NCBI GenBank assembly: GCA_016707485.1
Contig: JADJHN010000002.1
Span: 372,001-436,000, forward strand
Length of the DNA: 64,000 nucleotides
Direction: 5' to 3'
Origin: Lysobacterales bacterium
GTDB lineage: Bacteria; Pseudomonadota; Gammaproteobacteria; Xanthomonadales; Rhodanobacteraceae
Below the pieces are notes generated by a model. That model was not told the origin of the DNA. It ran no database searches and worked only from the letters and a program-made list of their open reading frames with translations. Positions 18,139-26,279 of this stretch are shown here, piece after piece. The position numbers were made by a program, and so were the translations under genes. Numbering within the stretch: the first letter of the stretch is position 1; every line of letters starts with the position of its first letter.

Positions 18139-19422
18139 ATGAAACTCCTCGTCATTGGCGGCGGTGGCCGCGAACATGCACTGGCATGGAAACTTGCCCA
18201 GTCCCGGCGCGTGCGGGAAATCATCGTCGCTCCCGGCAATGCGGGTACGGCGCGTGAGCCGCACATGCGCAACGCCGACGTTGCCGTGGACGATCTGGAC
18301 GGTCTGCTGAAGCTCGCCCTTGCGGAAAAGGTGGACCTGACCGTGGTCGGCCCCGAGATCCCGCTGGTGCTCGGTGTCGTCGACAAGTTCCGCGCCGCCG
18401 GCCTTGCCTGTTTCGGCCCACGTCGCATCGCCGCACAACTGGAAGGATCGAAAGCCTTTGCCAAGGCCTTCCTCGCCAGACGCAACATTCCGACTGCACG
18501 CTACGCGGTATTCCGGGAACTGAACCCGGCCATTGCCTATGTGCGCAAGCATGGCGCGCCAATCGTGATCAAGGCCGATGGCCTCGCCGCCGGCAAAGGC
18601 GTCGTGGTTGCACTGACCCTTGGCGATGCCGAACAAGCGCTGCACGACATGCTCGGCGCGCAGTCCTTCGGTGATGCCTCTGCCAGTGTCGTCATCGAGG
18701 AGTTCCTCGAAGGCGAAGAGGCCAGCTATATCGTCATCTCGGATGGCCAGCATGCCTTGCCCATGGCCAGCAGCCAGGATCACAAGCGTGTCGGCGAAGC
18801 GGATACCGGGCCCAACACCGGCGGCATGGGTGCGTATTCACCGGCACCCGTGGTCACCCGCGAAGTCGACCGGCGCATCATGGAAGAGGTGATCCGGCCG
18901 ACCCTTGCCGGCATGGCGGCCGAAGGCGCCCCGTTCATCGGCTTCCTCTATGCCGGCTTGATGATCGACCGCGATGGCGCGCCAAAGGTGATCGAGTTCA
19001 ACGTCCGTTTCGGCGATCCGGAAACGCAGCCGATCATGATGCGCCTGCAATCGGATCTGGTCGAACTGATTGAAGCTGCACTGACCGGGCGCTTGCGCGA
19101 TATCCATCTGCTCTGGGATCCGCGTCCCGCAATTGGCGTGGTCATGGCCGCCCACGGTTATCCGGGCAAGGTGCGCGGCGGTGATCCGATCAGCGGTCTC
19201 GATCTCGCCATGGCCGACGTCAAGGTGTTCCACGCCGGCACGCGCCTGCGCGACGGCCAGGTCGTCAGCGCGGGCGGGCGCGTGCTCACGGTGTGCGCGC
19301 TGGGCGCGGATCTGCCCGCGGCGCGCGAGCGCGCCTATACGGCGCTTTCAAAGATCCATTTCGATGGCGGATTCCACCGTCGCGATATCGGCCATCGCGC
19401 GCTTTCGCGAGGAGGGGAATAG
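18139..19422 (+). CDS. purD: Phosphoribosylamine-glycine ligase (GARS)
   Basis: A 427-residue ATP-grasp enzyme joining phosphoribosylamine and glycine, the second step of purine synthesis. It has the start MKLLVIGGGGREHALAWKLA, APGNAGTAREP, VVGPEIPLVLGVVD, KADGLAAGKGVVVA and DHKRVGEADTGPNTGGMGAY. Length is normal. The ATG at 18139 matches the family start; the repeat array abuts it, with no clear SD. Its own stop (19420-19422) lies inside another GGGAAT array. Confidence 0.98.
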   Translation: MKLLVIGGGGREHALAWKLAQSRRVREIIVAPGNAGTAREPHMRNADVAVDDLDGLLKLALAEKVDLTVVGPEIPLVLGVVDKFRAAGLACFGPRRIAAQLEGSKAFAKAFLARRNIPTARYAVFRELNPAIAYVRKHGAPIVIKADGLAAGKGVVVALTLGDAEQALHDMLGAQSFGDASASVVIEEFLEGEEASYIVISDGQHALPMASSQDHKRVGEADTGPNTGGMGAYSPAPVVTREVDRRIMEEVIRPTLAGMAAEGAPFIGFLYAGLMIDRDGAPKVIEFNVRFGDPETQPIMMRLQSDLVELIEAALTGRLRDIHLLWDPRPAIGVVMAAHGYPGKVRGGDPISGLDLAMADVKVFHAGTRLRDGQVVSAGGRVLTVCALGADLPAARERAYTALSKIHFDGGFHRRDIGHRALSRGGE

Positions 19423-19533
19423 AGAATCGGGAATAGGGAATAGGGAATTGCAGGAAGCGGCTTCAGCCGCGATGCATTGCTCTCTCAAATCCCCGTCTTC
19501 AACAGCCGAACGGCGGGTCATCCCGAATCCCGG
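19414..19533. repeat. GGGAAT array and REP-like palindrome after purD
   Basis: GGGAAT-type units run from 19414 to 19449, overlapping the purD stop. A palindrome GCGGC-TTCA-GCCGC follows at 19457-19470. A weak complementary arm, CCCGAATCCCGG, lies at about 19521-19533, just before the stop of the next gene, which is on the minus strand. Confidence 0.7.
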
Positions 19534-19980
19534 CTAGACAGCCAGCCGCAAACGCAGGTGGTTTTCACCGCGACGATATTGATGGACAAACTCGCGGGTC
19601 ATGGCGCGCACCATGGCGATGCCGACGCCACCAATATTTGCCGCAGCGATGGTCGTCGGCAACTCGGCCACGCCAATTTCCGTGGGATCAAACGCGGCGG
19701 CGCAATAGCGCAGACGGGCGACCAGCTCATCGTCGCCACAGCGCAGGCGCACGTGTACCGGGCCGCGCACCCCTTCGGCATGCATGACCACATTGGCGAG
19801 CAGTTCATCGAGGACGGTCGCCAGTGACTGGCGCACACCCTCGGGCACTCCGGCTGCGCGGAGGTCGACTTCCATGCGGTCGGCGAAGATGCCGATCGCG
19901 GCGCGCCGCACCGGGACGCGGTAACGCCAGCGCCTCGCAGCGCTGCCCCTCAAGTGGTGCTGATCGATCCCTTCGGCCAT
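19534..19980 (-). CDS. Anti-sigma regulatory factor type ATPase (RsbW-like HATPase)
   Basis: A 148-residue protein with a single GHKL ATPase domain. The N-box is in LDELLANVVMHAEG and the later Gly-rich box in NIGGVGIAMVRAMTRE. This size and layout fit the RsbW/SpoIIAB-like HATPase_c_2 family, which phosphorylate and release anti-sigma antagonists or act in stress switches. The ATG at 19980 has GGAAGGGGAT upstream. No STAS antagonist, sigma factor or phosphatase gene is adjacent, so its partner is unknown. Confidence 0.8.
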   Translation of the reverse strand: MAEGIDQHHLRGSAARRWRYRVPVRRAAIGIFADRMEVDLRAAGVPEGVRQSLATVLDELLANVVMHAEGVRGPVHVRLRCGDDELVARLRYCAAAFDPTEIGVAELPTTIAAANIGGVGIAMVRAMTREFVHQYRRGENHLRLRLAV

Positions 19981-20103
19981 GCCCCAAATCCCCTTCCCGC
20001 GCCCATCGTGGATGATGCGCGCCGCCGAGGCAACTTTGTGTTGCCGCGCCCATAGGGCGGCGTGCTCTGCTAGATTGCCGCAGTCTTTTTCGCAGGCCAG
20101 CCC

Positions 20104-21987
20104 ATGTCCGAACACAGTCAGTTCACCCTGCTCGGCAAGCGTCGATTCGGCCCGTTCTTTGCAACCCAGGCACTCGGCGCATTCAACGACAATGCCTTCC
20201 GCCAGGGCATGGTGGTACTGATCGGTTTCCACCTTGGCCTGACCATCGAGGCCGTGAGCTTCTACGCGATGATTGCGCCGGCAGTGTTCATCCTGCCGTT
20301 TTTCCTGTTCTCGGCCAGTGCCGGGCAGATCGCCGAGAAATTCGAAAAATCGCGCCTGATCCGCTACGTCAAACTGTTCGAGATCGGCGCCATGCTGATG
20401 GCCGTCTATGCGTTTCATGCACATCAGGTCTGGTTGCTGTTTGTCGTGCTGTTCCTGATGGGCCTGCACTCGACTGTATTCGGCCCGATCAAGTACGCGA
20501 TCCTGCCGCAGGCGCTGAAGACCGAGGAACTCGTTGGCGGCAACGGGCTGGTTGAAATGGGCACCTCGATGTCGGTGCTGATCGGCATGATGGCCGGCGG
20601 CTCGCTGATGGCGCTTGGCGATTTCGGCACCACCGCCGCCTCGATCCTCGTCGTCGGCATCGCCGTGCTCGGCTACCTGGTCAGTCGCGCGATTCCTCCC
20701 GCTCCGGCCAGTGCTCCCGACCTCAAGTTCAACTGGAACCCGGTCAGCGAAACCGTGCGCGTGATGCGTTACGTGACCAAGGATCGCACCATCTTCAATG
20801 CCATCCTCGGCATCTCCTGGTTCTGGTTTTTCGGCACCGTCTTCACCGCGCAATTGCCTGCCTACACGCAGACCTTTCTGGGCGGCGGCGAAGGCGTGCT
20901 CAACCTGACCCTGGCCCTGTTCTCGGTCGGGGTCGGCATTGGTTCGCTGCTCTGCGAACGCCTGTCCGGGCACAAGGTGGAGATCGGCCTGGTGCCGTTC
21001 GGCTCGATCGGCATGACCGTGTTTGCGGTCGATCTGTATTTCGCCCGACCCGGCGTGGCCACCGCGCATGGCCTTGGCATCGGCGACTTCCTGCGCGCCG
21101 CCGGCAGCACGCATATCGTCATCGACCTGATCCTCATCGGCCTGTTTGCCGGACTATTCATCGTGCCGCTGTTCGCCCTCGTGCAAAGCCGCACCGAGCG
21201 CAGCGAGCTCTCGCGCGTAATCGCCGGCAACAACATCCTCAACGCGTTCTTCATGGTCATCTCGGCCGGTCTCGGCCTCGGCCTGACCGCGCTCGGCCTG
21301 AGCATCCCGCAAATCTTCCTCTGCGTGGCCGTGTTGAATGCCATCGTGGCGATCTACATCTATACGCTGGTTCCCGAATTCCTCATGCGTTTCCTGTCAT
21401 GGATCCTGGTCAACACGCTGTATCGGATCCGCACCGACGGACTCGACAATGTGCCCGAACACGGCCCCGCCCTGCTTGTCTGCAACCATGTCAGCTACAT
21501 GGATGCGCTGATCGTCGCCGGCAGCGTGCGCCGACCGGCGCGCTTCGTCATGTACTACAGGATTTTCCGGATCCCGATCCTGAGCTTCATCTTCCGCACC
21601 GCCAAGGCCATTCCGATCGCTTCGGCCAAGGAGGACCCGGCCCTGCTTGAGCGAGCATTCGACGAAATCGACCATGCCCTCGCTGCAGGCGATATCGTCT
21701 GCATCTTTCCGGAAGGCGGCCTGACCGCCGACGGCGAGATCGCCCCCTTCCGACCCGGCGTCGAACGCATCCTCGCACGCCGCCCGGTTCCGGTCGTGCC
21801 ACTGGCGATTCGCGGACTCTGGGGCAGCATCTTCAGCCGTCGCCACAGCAAACCCGGACGCATGCGCCTGCCACGCCGCTTCTGGTCGCGCCTCGTTCTC
21901 GCCGTAGGCGAACCGGTCTCGGCCGACGATGCCAGCGCGGCAATGCTCGAACAGCGCGTCAGGGCGCTGCGCGGAAGCTGGGCCTGA
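20104..21987 (+). CDS. LplT-PlsC fusion: lysophospholipid flippase plus acyltransferase
   Basis: A 627-residue two-domain membrane protein. Residues 1-430 form an MFS domain with about twelve helices and the start FGPFFATQALGAFNDNAFRQ typical of LplT, which brings lysophospholipids inward. Residues 440-627 are a PlsC-type acyltransferase with NHVSYMDA (HX4D near 461) and the FPEGG motif near 535. In E. coli LplT and Aas are separate, and Aas also carries an AMP-binding acyl-ACP synthetase domain, absent here. The likely role is uptake and reacylation of lysophospholipids. No neighbour overlaps it. Confidence 0.92.
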   Translation: MSEHSQFTLLGKRRFGPFFATQALGAFNDNAFRQGMVVLIGFHLGLTIEAVSFYAMIAPAVFILPFFLFSASAGQIAEKFEKSRLIRYVKLFEIGAMLMAVYAFHAHQVWLLFVVLFLMGLHSTVFGPIKYAILPQALKTEELVGGNGLVEMGTSMSVLIGMMAGGSLMALGDFGTTAASILVVGIAVLGYLVSRAIPPAPASAPDLKFNWNPVSETVRVMRYVTKDRTIFNAILGISWFWFFGTVFTAQLPAYTQTFLGGGEGVLNLTLALFSVGVGIGSLLCERLSGHKVEIGLVPFGSIGMTVFAVDLYFARPGVATAHGLGIGDFLRAAGSTHIVIDLILIGLFAGLFIVPLFALVQSRTERSELSRVIAGNNILNAFFMVISAGLGLGLTALGLSIPQIFLCVAVLNAIVAIYIYTLVPEFLMRFLSWILVNTLYRIRTDGLDNVPEHGPALLVCNHVSYMDALIVAGSVRRPARFVMYYRIFRIPILSFIFRTAKAIPIASAKEDPALLERAFDEIDHALAAGDIVCIFPEGGLTADGEIAPFRPGVERILARRPVPVVPLAIRGLWGSIFSRRHSKPGRMRLPRRFWSRLVLAVGEPVSADDASAAMLEQRVRALRGSWA

Positions 21988-22747
21988 TGCACGCGCCATG
22001 CGCCCGCCGCGACGACCGGCACGATCCGGAAAGTGGCGCATCGAATGCGACGTCCGGCGGTGAGAAGTGAATCGCCCCGACTTTTCCGGAGGCCCCAGCC
22101 CTTGCGAGGCCGTCTGATCCACCATGTTGACCGCGGCGTGCAGCAGGTCTCGATGCATTTTTCTGGAACGCCGGATCGACGGGGTCAGCAAGTGATCGAG
22201 CTTGCTTGAACAGGATCGCCTTGCCCATCATCCCCTGGCACCCATTCGCATCGGGAATGGCAATCTCGCCCCACCGCTCGCGTTCCCGGATTTCATCCAA
22301 GCGGGGCCCCGTTGCATTTCAAATCCCGATGCCTGACCGGTGCATTTCCCTCGCGCGCGATCAGGATGGCTATCGCGCCGGCCATGATCAGCCTGATGTT
22401 CGCTCATCCCGAAATGGATTTTGGCGAAACCACGTATGCGCTGGTCCGAGCATGCCGCGTGATGTCCGCACGGCCGACGCCGCCTCTCTCGGATTTGATC
22501 GCGGGTTTCACGCACGCTCCGTGCGCGCAGGGACCAATCGCGGCAAGGCCCGGCACCGGATTGCGACGAGTGCCGGTTCGACCTGCGTTTGCGCGGTATC
22601 ATGGATTCGTGGACACACGTTTCTTCCCGCGAACGGAAGCCGGAACACGGATCAAGCAATACATCCCGACAACATGCGAATACGACAGGTTGGCGTGAGC
22701 GTGCGTCTGCGTGGGCAGGCAAGGTGATTTCCTCGGGGGCTGGACGA
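21988..22747. other. Gene-free stretch of about 760 bases
   Basis: I find no credible coding frame on either strand. Short open frames exist, but their translations are basic, Arg/Pro-rich and unlike any family. No tRNA, repeat array or clear terminator was seen. It separates the LplT-PlsC gene from the lipoate ligase pair and may hold the promoter of the latter. Confidence 0.5.
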
Positions 22748-23035
22748 ATGCATGGCGAGTACAAGATTCCGGGAGGCAAGCTGGTCGTGGCTGATCTGAA
22801 CGTGATCGATGCGCGGTTGACGGATGTCCGGGTCAGCGGTGATTTCTTCATCGAACCCGATTCGGCGCTGGATGTCATCGATGCGGCGCTGCAAGGTTTG
22901 CCCGCCGACACTTCGCACGAGGCGTTGACGCTGGCAATCGAAGCGGCGCTGGATGCCGAGGTCACGCTTTATGGAATCACGCCGGGCGGCGTGGCGATGG
23001 CGGTGCGCCGCGCCATTGACGGGGCGACCCCATGA
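22748..23035 (+). CDS. Lipoate-protein ligase accessory (C-terminal domain) subunit
   Basis: A 95-residue protein with the layout of the separate lipoate ligase C-terminal domain: GEYKIPGGKLVVADLNV then VRVSGDFFIEPD, similar to Thermoplasma LplB and to the accessory domain of bacterial LplA (needed for lipoate adenylation). The ATG at 22748 was chosen by similarity. The stop overlaps the start of the catalytic subunit by four bases (ATGA), so the two are translationally coupled and almost certainly form one enzyme. Confidence 0.87.
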   Translation: MHGEYKIPGGKLVVADLNVIDARLTDVRVSGDFFIEPDSALDVIDAALQGLPADTSHEALTLAIEAALDAEVTLYGITPGGVAMAVRRAIDGATP

Positions 23036-23808
23036 ATCGCACGGCCTGGCACGAGCATGAGTGGCAATTGATCCATGCCGGCGCGCAGTCGCCGAGCATG
23101 CACATGGCCCTGGACGAGGTGCTCACCACGGAAGTCGCCAGCGGTCGTCGCAAGCCGACCCTGCGCGTCTGGGAATGGGCAAGTCCGGCCGTCGTCATCG
23201 GTCGCCACCAGTCACTGCGCAACGAGGTCGACAGCGATGCCGCGCGGCGGCATGGCATCGAGGTGGTGCGCCGCATCAGTGGTGGTGGCGCGATGTTCAT
23301 CGAACCCGGCAATACCATCACCTATTCGATTTGCGCGCCGATCTCCCTGGTGGCGGGCTTGTCGTTCCAGGAGTCCTACCAGTTGATGGACAGTTGGGTG
23401 ATCGATGCGCTGGCCGTGCTTGGCATCCATGCCAGCTACCAGCCGCTGAATGACATCACCTCCCCGGCCGGAAAGATCGCCGGCGCGGCACAGACCCGGC
23501 GTGGCGGGGCCGTGCTGCATCACGTCACCATGGCCTATGACATCGACAGCACGAAGATGCTCGAGGTGTTGCGCATTGGTCGTGAAAAACTGTCGGACAA
23601 GGGCACGCTCAGCGCGGCAAAACGGGTCGATCCGCTGCGCAGCCAGACCGGCCTGCCGCGCGAGACGATCATCAAGCGCATGATCGAGACCTTCCGCCTC
23701 AGGCATGGCTTGAACGATGACCGCTTGGGAGCGGAAGAACTGGCCCTTGCCGAGCAGCTGGCCGGACAGAAATTCTCCAGCCCGGAATGGACGGCGGCCG
23801 TGCCCTAG
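23032..23808 (+). CDS. lplA: Lipoate-protein ligase A, catalytic subunit
   Basis: A 258-residue biotin/lipoate ligase-fold protein with VVIGRHQSLRNEVD, VVRRISGGGAMFIEPGN, the RR(I/T)SGGG lipoate-binding motif, and the catalytic Lys in SPAGKIAGAAQ. It lacks the C-terminal accessory domain found in E. coli LplA; that is supplied by the overlapping upstream gene. It attaches lipoate to the E2 or GcvH subunits of 2-oxoacid dehydrogenase and glycine cleavage complexes. Confidence 0.92.
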   Translation: MNRTAWHEHEWQLIHAGAQSPSMHMALDEVLTTEVASGRRKPTLRVWEWASPAVVIGRHQSLRNEVDSDAARRHGIEVVRRISGGGAMFIEPGNTITYSICAPISLVAGLSFQESYQLMDSWVIDALAVLGIHASYQPLNDITSPAGKIAGAAQTRRGGAVLHHVTMAYDIDSTKMLEVLRIGREKLSDKGTLSAAKRVDPLRSQTGLPRETIIKRMIETFRLRHGLNDDRLGAEELALAEQLAGQKFSSPEWTAAVP

Positions 23809-23839
23809 CAGTCACGGCAGGCGCACGCCGCCGTGACTG
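23809..23839. terminator. Hairpin between convergent lplA and sugar dehydrogenase genes
   Basis: CAGTCACGGC and GCCGTGACTG form a 10-bp stem, with a second short GGC/GCC stem inside. It lies between the two convergent stops and can serve both directions. No T-run follows. Confidence 0.65.
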
Positions 23840-23853
23840 GCATCCGCTTCGGC

Positions 23854-25158
23854 CTAGTTGTCGAATCCGCTGTCGAAAATGTGATCGGAGACGAACTTCG
23901 AGACGACGCCATCCTGGTTGTTGGCGACATAGAGGTTGCCGAACTCGTCCTCGCCAAAGCCCGAATAGGTGCCATAGCCGTTTGGATCGTCGCGCCAGGT
24001 CGTGTAGGCCCAGGTGTTTCCGGCGGCGGGCTTGCCGAAATAGATTTCGCTCGTGCAGGCTTCGGCAAAGATATACATTCCGTTCAGCGCGGCGATCGGA
24101 CCACGGAAACGGAAGCCACCGGTGATCGCGCAGCGTCCGTTGGCATGCGTGTATTCCATCACCGGCAACACGTTGGCCGGCGGCACTGCACAGATGTTCT
24201 GGCTGTTGTAGGTGGCACTTCCTTCCAGGCAGCGCCAGCCGTAGAACGTCGGCTCCGTTGAAGTGCGAACGCGCAAGTCGATTTCCTCGCGCGATCCCTG
24301 GCCGACGTCACCGATCCAGAAATCGCCGGTCGCGCGATCAAAGCTCGTGCGCCATGGATTGCGGAAGCCGTGCAGCCAGATCTCGTCGCAGGTATTGCTC
24401 GTGCCGACATGCGGATTGTCGGCGGGAATCGAATACTGCGGCGGGTTGATGCCGCTCGAGCCGCACATGTCGGCACTCGCCGTGGCAGCCGGATTGTCGA
24501 CGTCGAGACGCAGGACCTTGCCCATCAGGAAATAGGTGGGCGTGCCACTGCCGCAGTTGCCCGGCGTGTTGTCTGCCGCTTTCTTCCACAGGCACATGGC
24601 GAAACCGTTGGGATCGCCCTGCACGCCGCCGTCGCCGGTGGACATGTACAGATAGCCATCCGGGCCGAAATGGATGTCGCCGCCATTGTGGTTCGAGGCG
24701 ATGTCCGGAACGCGCAGGACCAGGGTTGCCGTGGTGTTGGCAATGTCCGGGTTGGCGGAAACCGTGTAGCGGGAGAGGACGACATCCGGCGACGAGCCGA
24801 GCTGGGGAGCGCTGTTCGGGCGATTGAAGGCGACATAGAATTCGTTGTTGTGCGGCAGCGCCGGCTTGCCGAAATTCGGGTGGAAGGCGAGTCCGAGCAA
24901 TCCGCTTTCGCCACTGAAAGTCACCGGCACGGTGAGGAACGGAGTCGGCAGCAGCGTGCCGTTCTTGACGATGCGGATCGCGCCGTTCTGGCCGACGATG
25001 AAAATTCGACCACTGCCATCGGCGGGTGCGCGAATCGCGACCGGTGAGGTCACGTTGGCGACGGGGACAAGGGTGAGGTCGCTGGGCGCGGTCTGCGCCA
25101 GGGCCGATGCCGACGCCATGGCGAGGAAAAGGCCGAGAGTGTTGCCGAAAAGGCGCAT
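23854..25158 (-). CDS. Secreted PQQ-dependent sugar dehydrogenase-like protein, ends in IFDSGFD
   Basis: A 434-residue periplasmic or secreted beta-propeller of the glucose/sorbosone dehydrogenase family. Signal peptide 1-21 (LGLFLAMASASALA). Family blocks are GLLGLAFHPNFG, NHNGGDIHFGPDGYLYMSTGDGG, GFRNPWRTSFD and WIGDVGQGSREEID. It would oxidise sugar-like substrates with PQQ, but cofactor and substrate are inferred from the family. The C-terminus SDHIFDSGFDN resembles three other secreted proteins here. GGAG lies 8 bases before the ATG. It stands alone, convergent with lplA. Confidence 0.88.
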   Translation of the reverse strand: MRLFGNTLGLFLAMASASALAQTAPSDLTLVPVANVTSPVAIRAPADGSGRIFIVGQNGAIRIVKNGTLLPTPFLTVPVTFSGESGLLGLAFHPNFGKPALPHNNEFYVAFNRPNSAPQLGSSPDVVLSRYTVSANPDIANTTATLVLRVPDIASNHNGGDIHFGPDGYLYMSTGDGGVQGDPNGFAMCLWKKAADNTPGNCGSGTPTYFLMGKVLRLDVDNPAATASADMCGSSGINPPQYSIPADNPHVGTSNTCDEIWLHGFRNPWRTSFDRATGDFWIGDVGQGSREEIDLRVRTSTEPTFYGWRCLEGSATYNSQNICAVPPANVLPVMEYTHANGRCAITGGFRFRGPIAALNGMYIFAEACTSEIYFGKPAAGNTWAYTTWRDDPNGYGTYSGFGEDEFGNLYVANNQDGVVSKFVSDHIFDSGFDN

Positions 25159-25409
25159 ACGCTGAACTCCATCAGGGGTGTTGGATCAGGCTGGAACAGG
25201 TCGACAGGCGCGGTTTTCCGTTGACTCGATGTGCGCGAGGCAGCCATGCATGCGGGTGAAGCCGTTGCGGGCCTGTCCACGCCGACGCCACCTTGCCAGA
25301 AGTCTACCGCGACAATCTGGTCAATCCGTCACAGGCGATGGATCGGCACGCAGCCACCTCATCCCGCAAAGCCGCCGACTGCGTGTGAACAAGGCATGAA
25401 AAAGTCGCC

Positions 25410-26279
25410 TCAGCGCGCACCTCGCTTGAGCCGGATCAACGCCGAGATGTCTTCATCGCCATGGCCCTGCGCCATCAGCACGGCGTAGTCGGCCAGGGAT
25501 TTCTCGATCACGCTGCGATCGGTTCCGGCATCGCGGGCAAGCTCGCGGACGATCTTGAGATCCTTGTGCAACAAGGCCAGCTTGAAGCCGACCTTGAACT
25601 CGTCGCGCAACATGCTTGCCCCGCGCTTGTCGAGGAACCAGTTGCCGGCCGCGCCGGTGAGCAGGGTCGAGATCAGCGTGTCGGCATCGAGCCCGAGGGC
25701 CTCGCCGAGGGCGAGGCCTTCGCAGACGCCCTGGGCAATGCCGGCGACCAGCACCTGGTTGACTGCCTTGGTGTTCTGTCCTGCGCCAATGCCGCCCATG
25801 TGGTTGATCCGCGCCGCATAGCATTCGAGCACCGGCCGCACGCGTTCGAGCACCGCGGATTCGCCACCGACCATGACCGAGAGCTTGCCGTTGCGCGCGC
25901 CTTCGACACCACCGGATACCGGCGCATCGATGAACTCGCCGCCGTGCCGGAGCATGCATTCGCGTGCCTCGCGCGCGGTCACCGAGGACACCGTGGAATG
26001 ATCGATGACGATCGTGCCCGCTCGGGCATGGGCGGCGATCACGGCGACATCGGCAAGCACGTCGGCATCGGCCGGCACGCACAGCGCGATGACATTGCAG
26101 CGCGTGGCCAGTTCGGCCAGCGAGGCCGGCTCATGCAGGCCCAGCTCCGCGGCGATGGCACGGGTATTGGCCGGCGTGCGCGTCCATACCGAATCCAGCA
26201 ATCCGGCACGCGCCAGGTGCCCGGCCATTGGCTGGCCCATGGCACCGAGGCCGACAAACCCCGCCTTGATGTCGCTCAT
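25410..26279 (-). CDS. NAD(P)-dependent 3-hydroxyacid dehydrogenase (HIBADH/tartronate semialdehyde reductase type)
   Basis: A 289-residue beta-hydroxyacid dehydrogenase. It has the N-terminal Rossmann motif GLGAMGQPMAGHLARAG, the substrate-binding DAPVSGGVEGARNGKLSVMV, and the catalytic Lys in GAGQNTKAVNQVL. The family includes 3-hydroxyisobutyrate dehydrogenase and GarR-like tartronate semialdehyde reductase; I cannot choose between them. Its start overlaps the speA stop by four bases, so it is co-translated with speA. Confidence 0.9.
   Translation of the reverse strand: MSDIKAGFVGLGAMGQPMAGHLARAGLLDSVWTRTPANTRAIAAELGLHEPASLAELATRCNVIALCVPADADVLADVAVIAAHARAGTIVIDHSTVSSVTAREARECMLRHGGEFIDAPVSGGVEGARNGKLSVMVGGESAVLERVRPVLECYAARINHMGGIGAGQNTKAVNQVLVAGIAQGVCEGLALGEALGLDADTLISTLLTGAAGNWFLDKRGASMLRDEFKVGFKLALLHKDLKIVRELARDAGTDRSVIEKSLADYAVLMAQGHGDEDISALIRLKRGAR

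Noticed and set aside
19981..21114. A long N-terminal extension of the anti-sigma ATPase
   Set aside because: It overlaps the well-supported LplT-PlsC gene on the other strand and shows no homology; the ATG at 19980 has an SD.
22206..22727. Open frames in the gene-free stretch before the lipoate ligase pair
   Set aside because: Composition is Arg/Pro-rich, no SD and no conserved motif; treated as non-coding.
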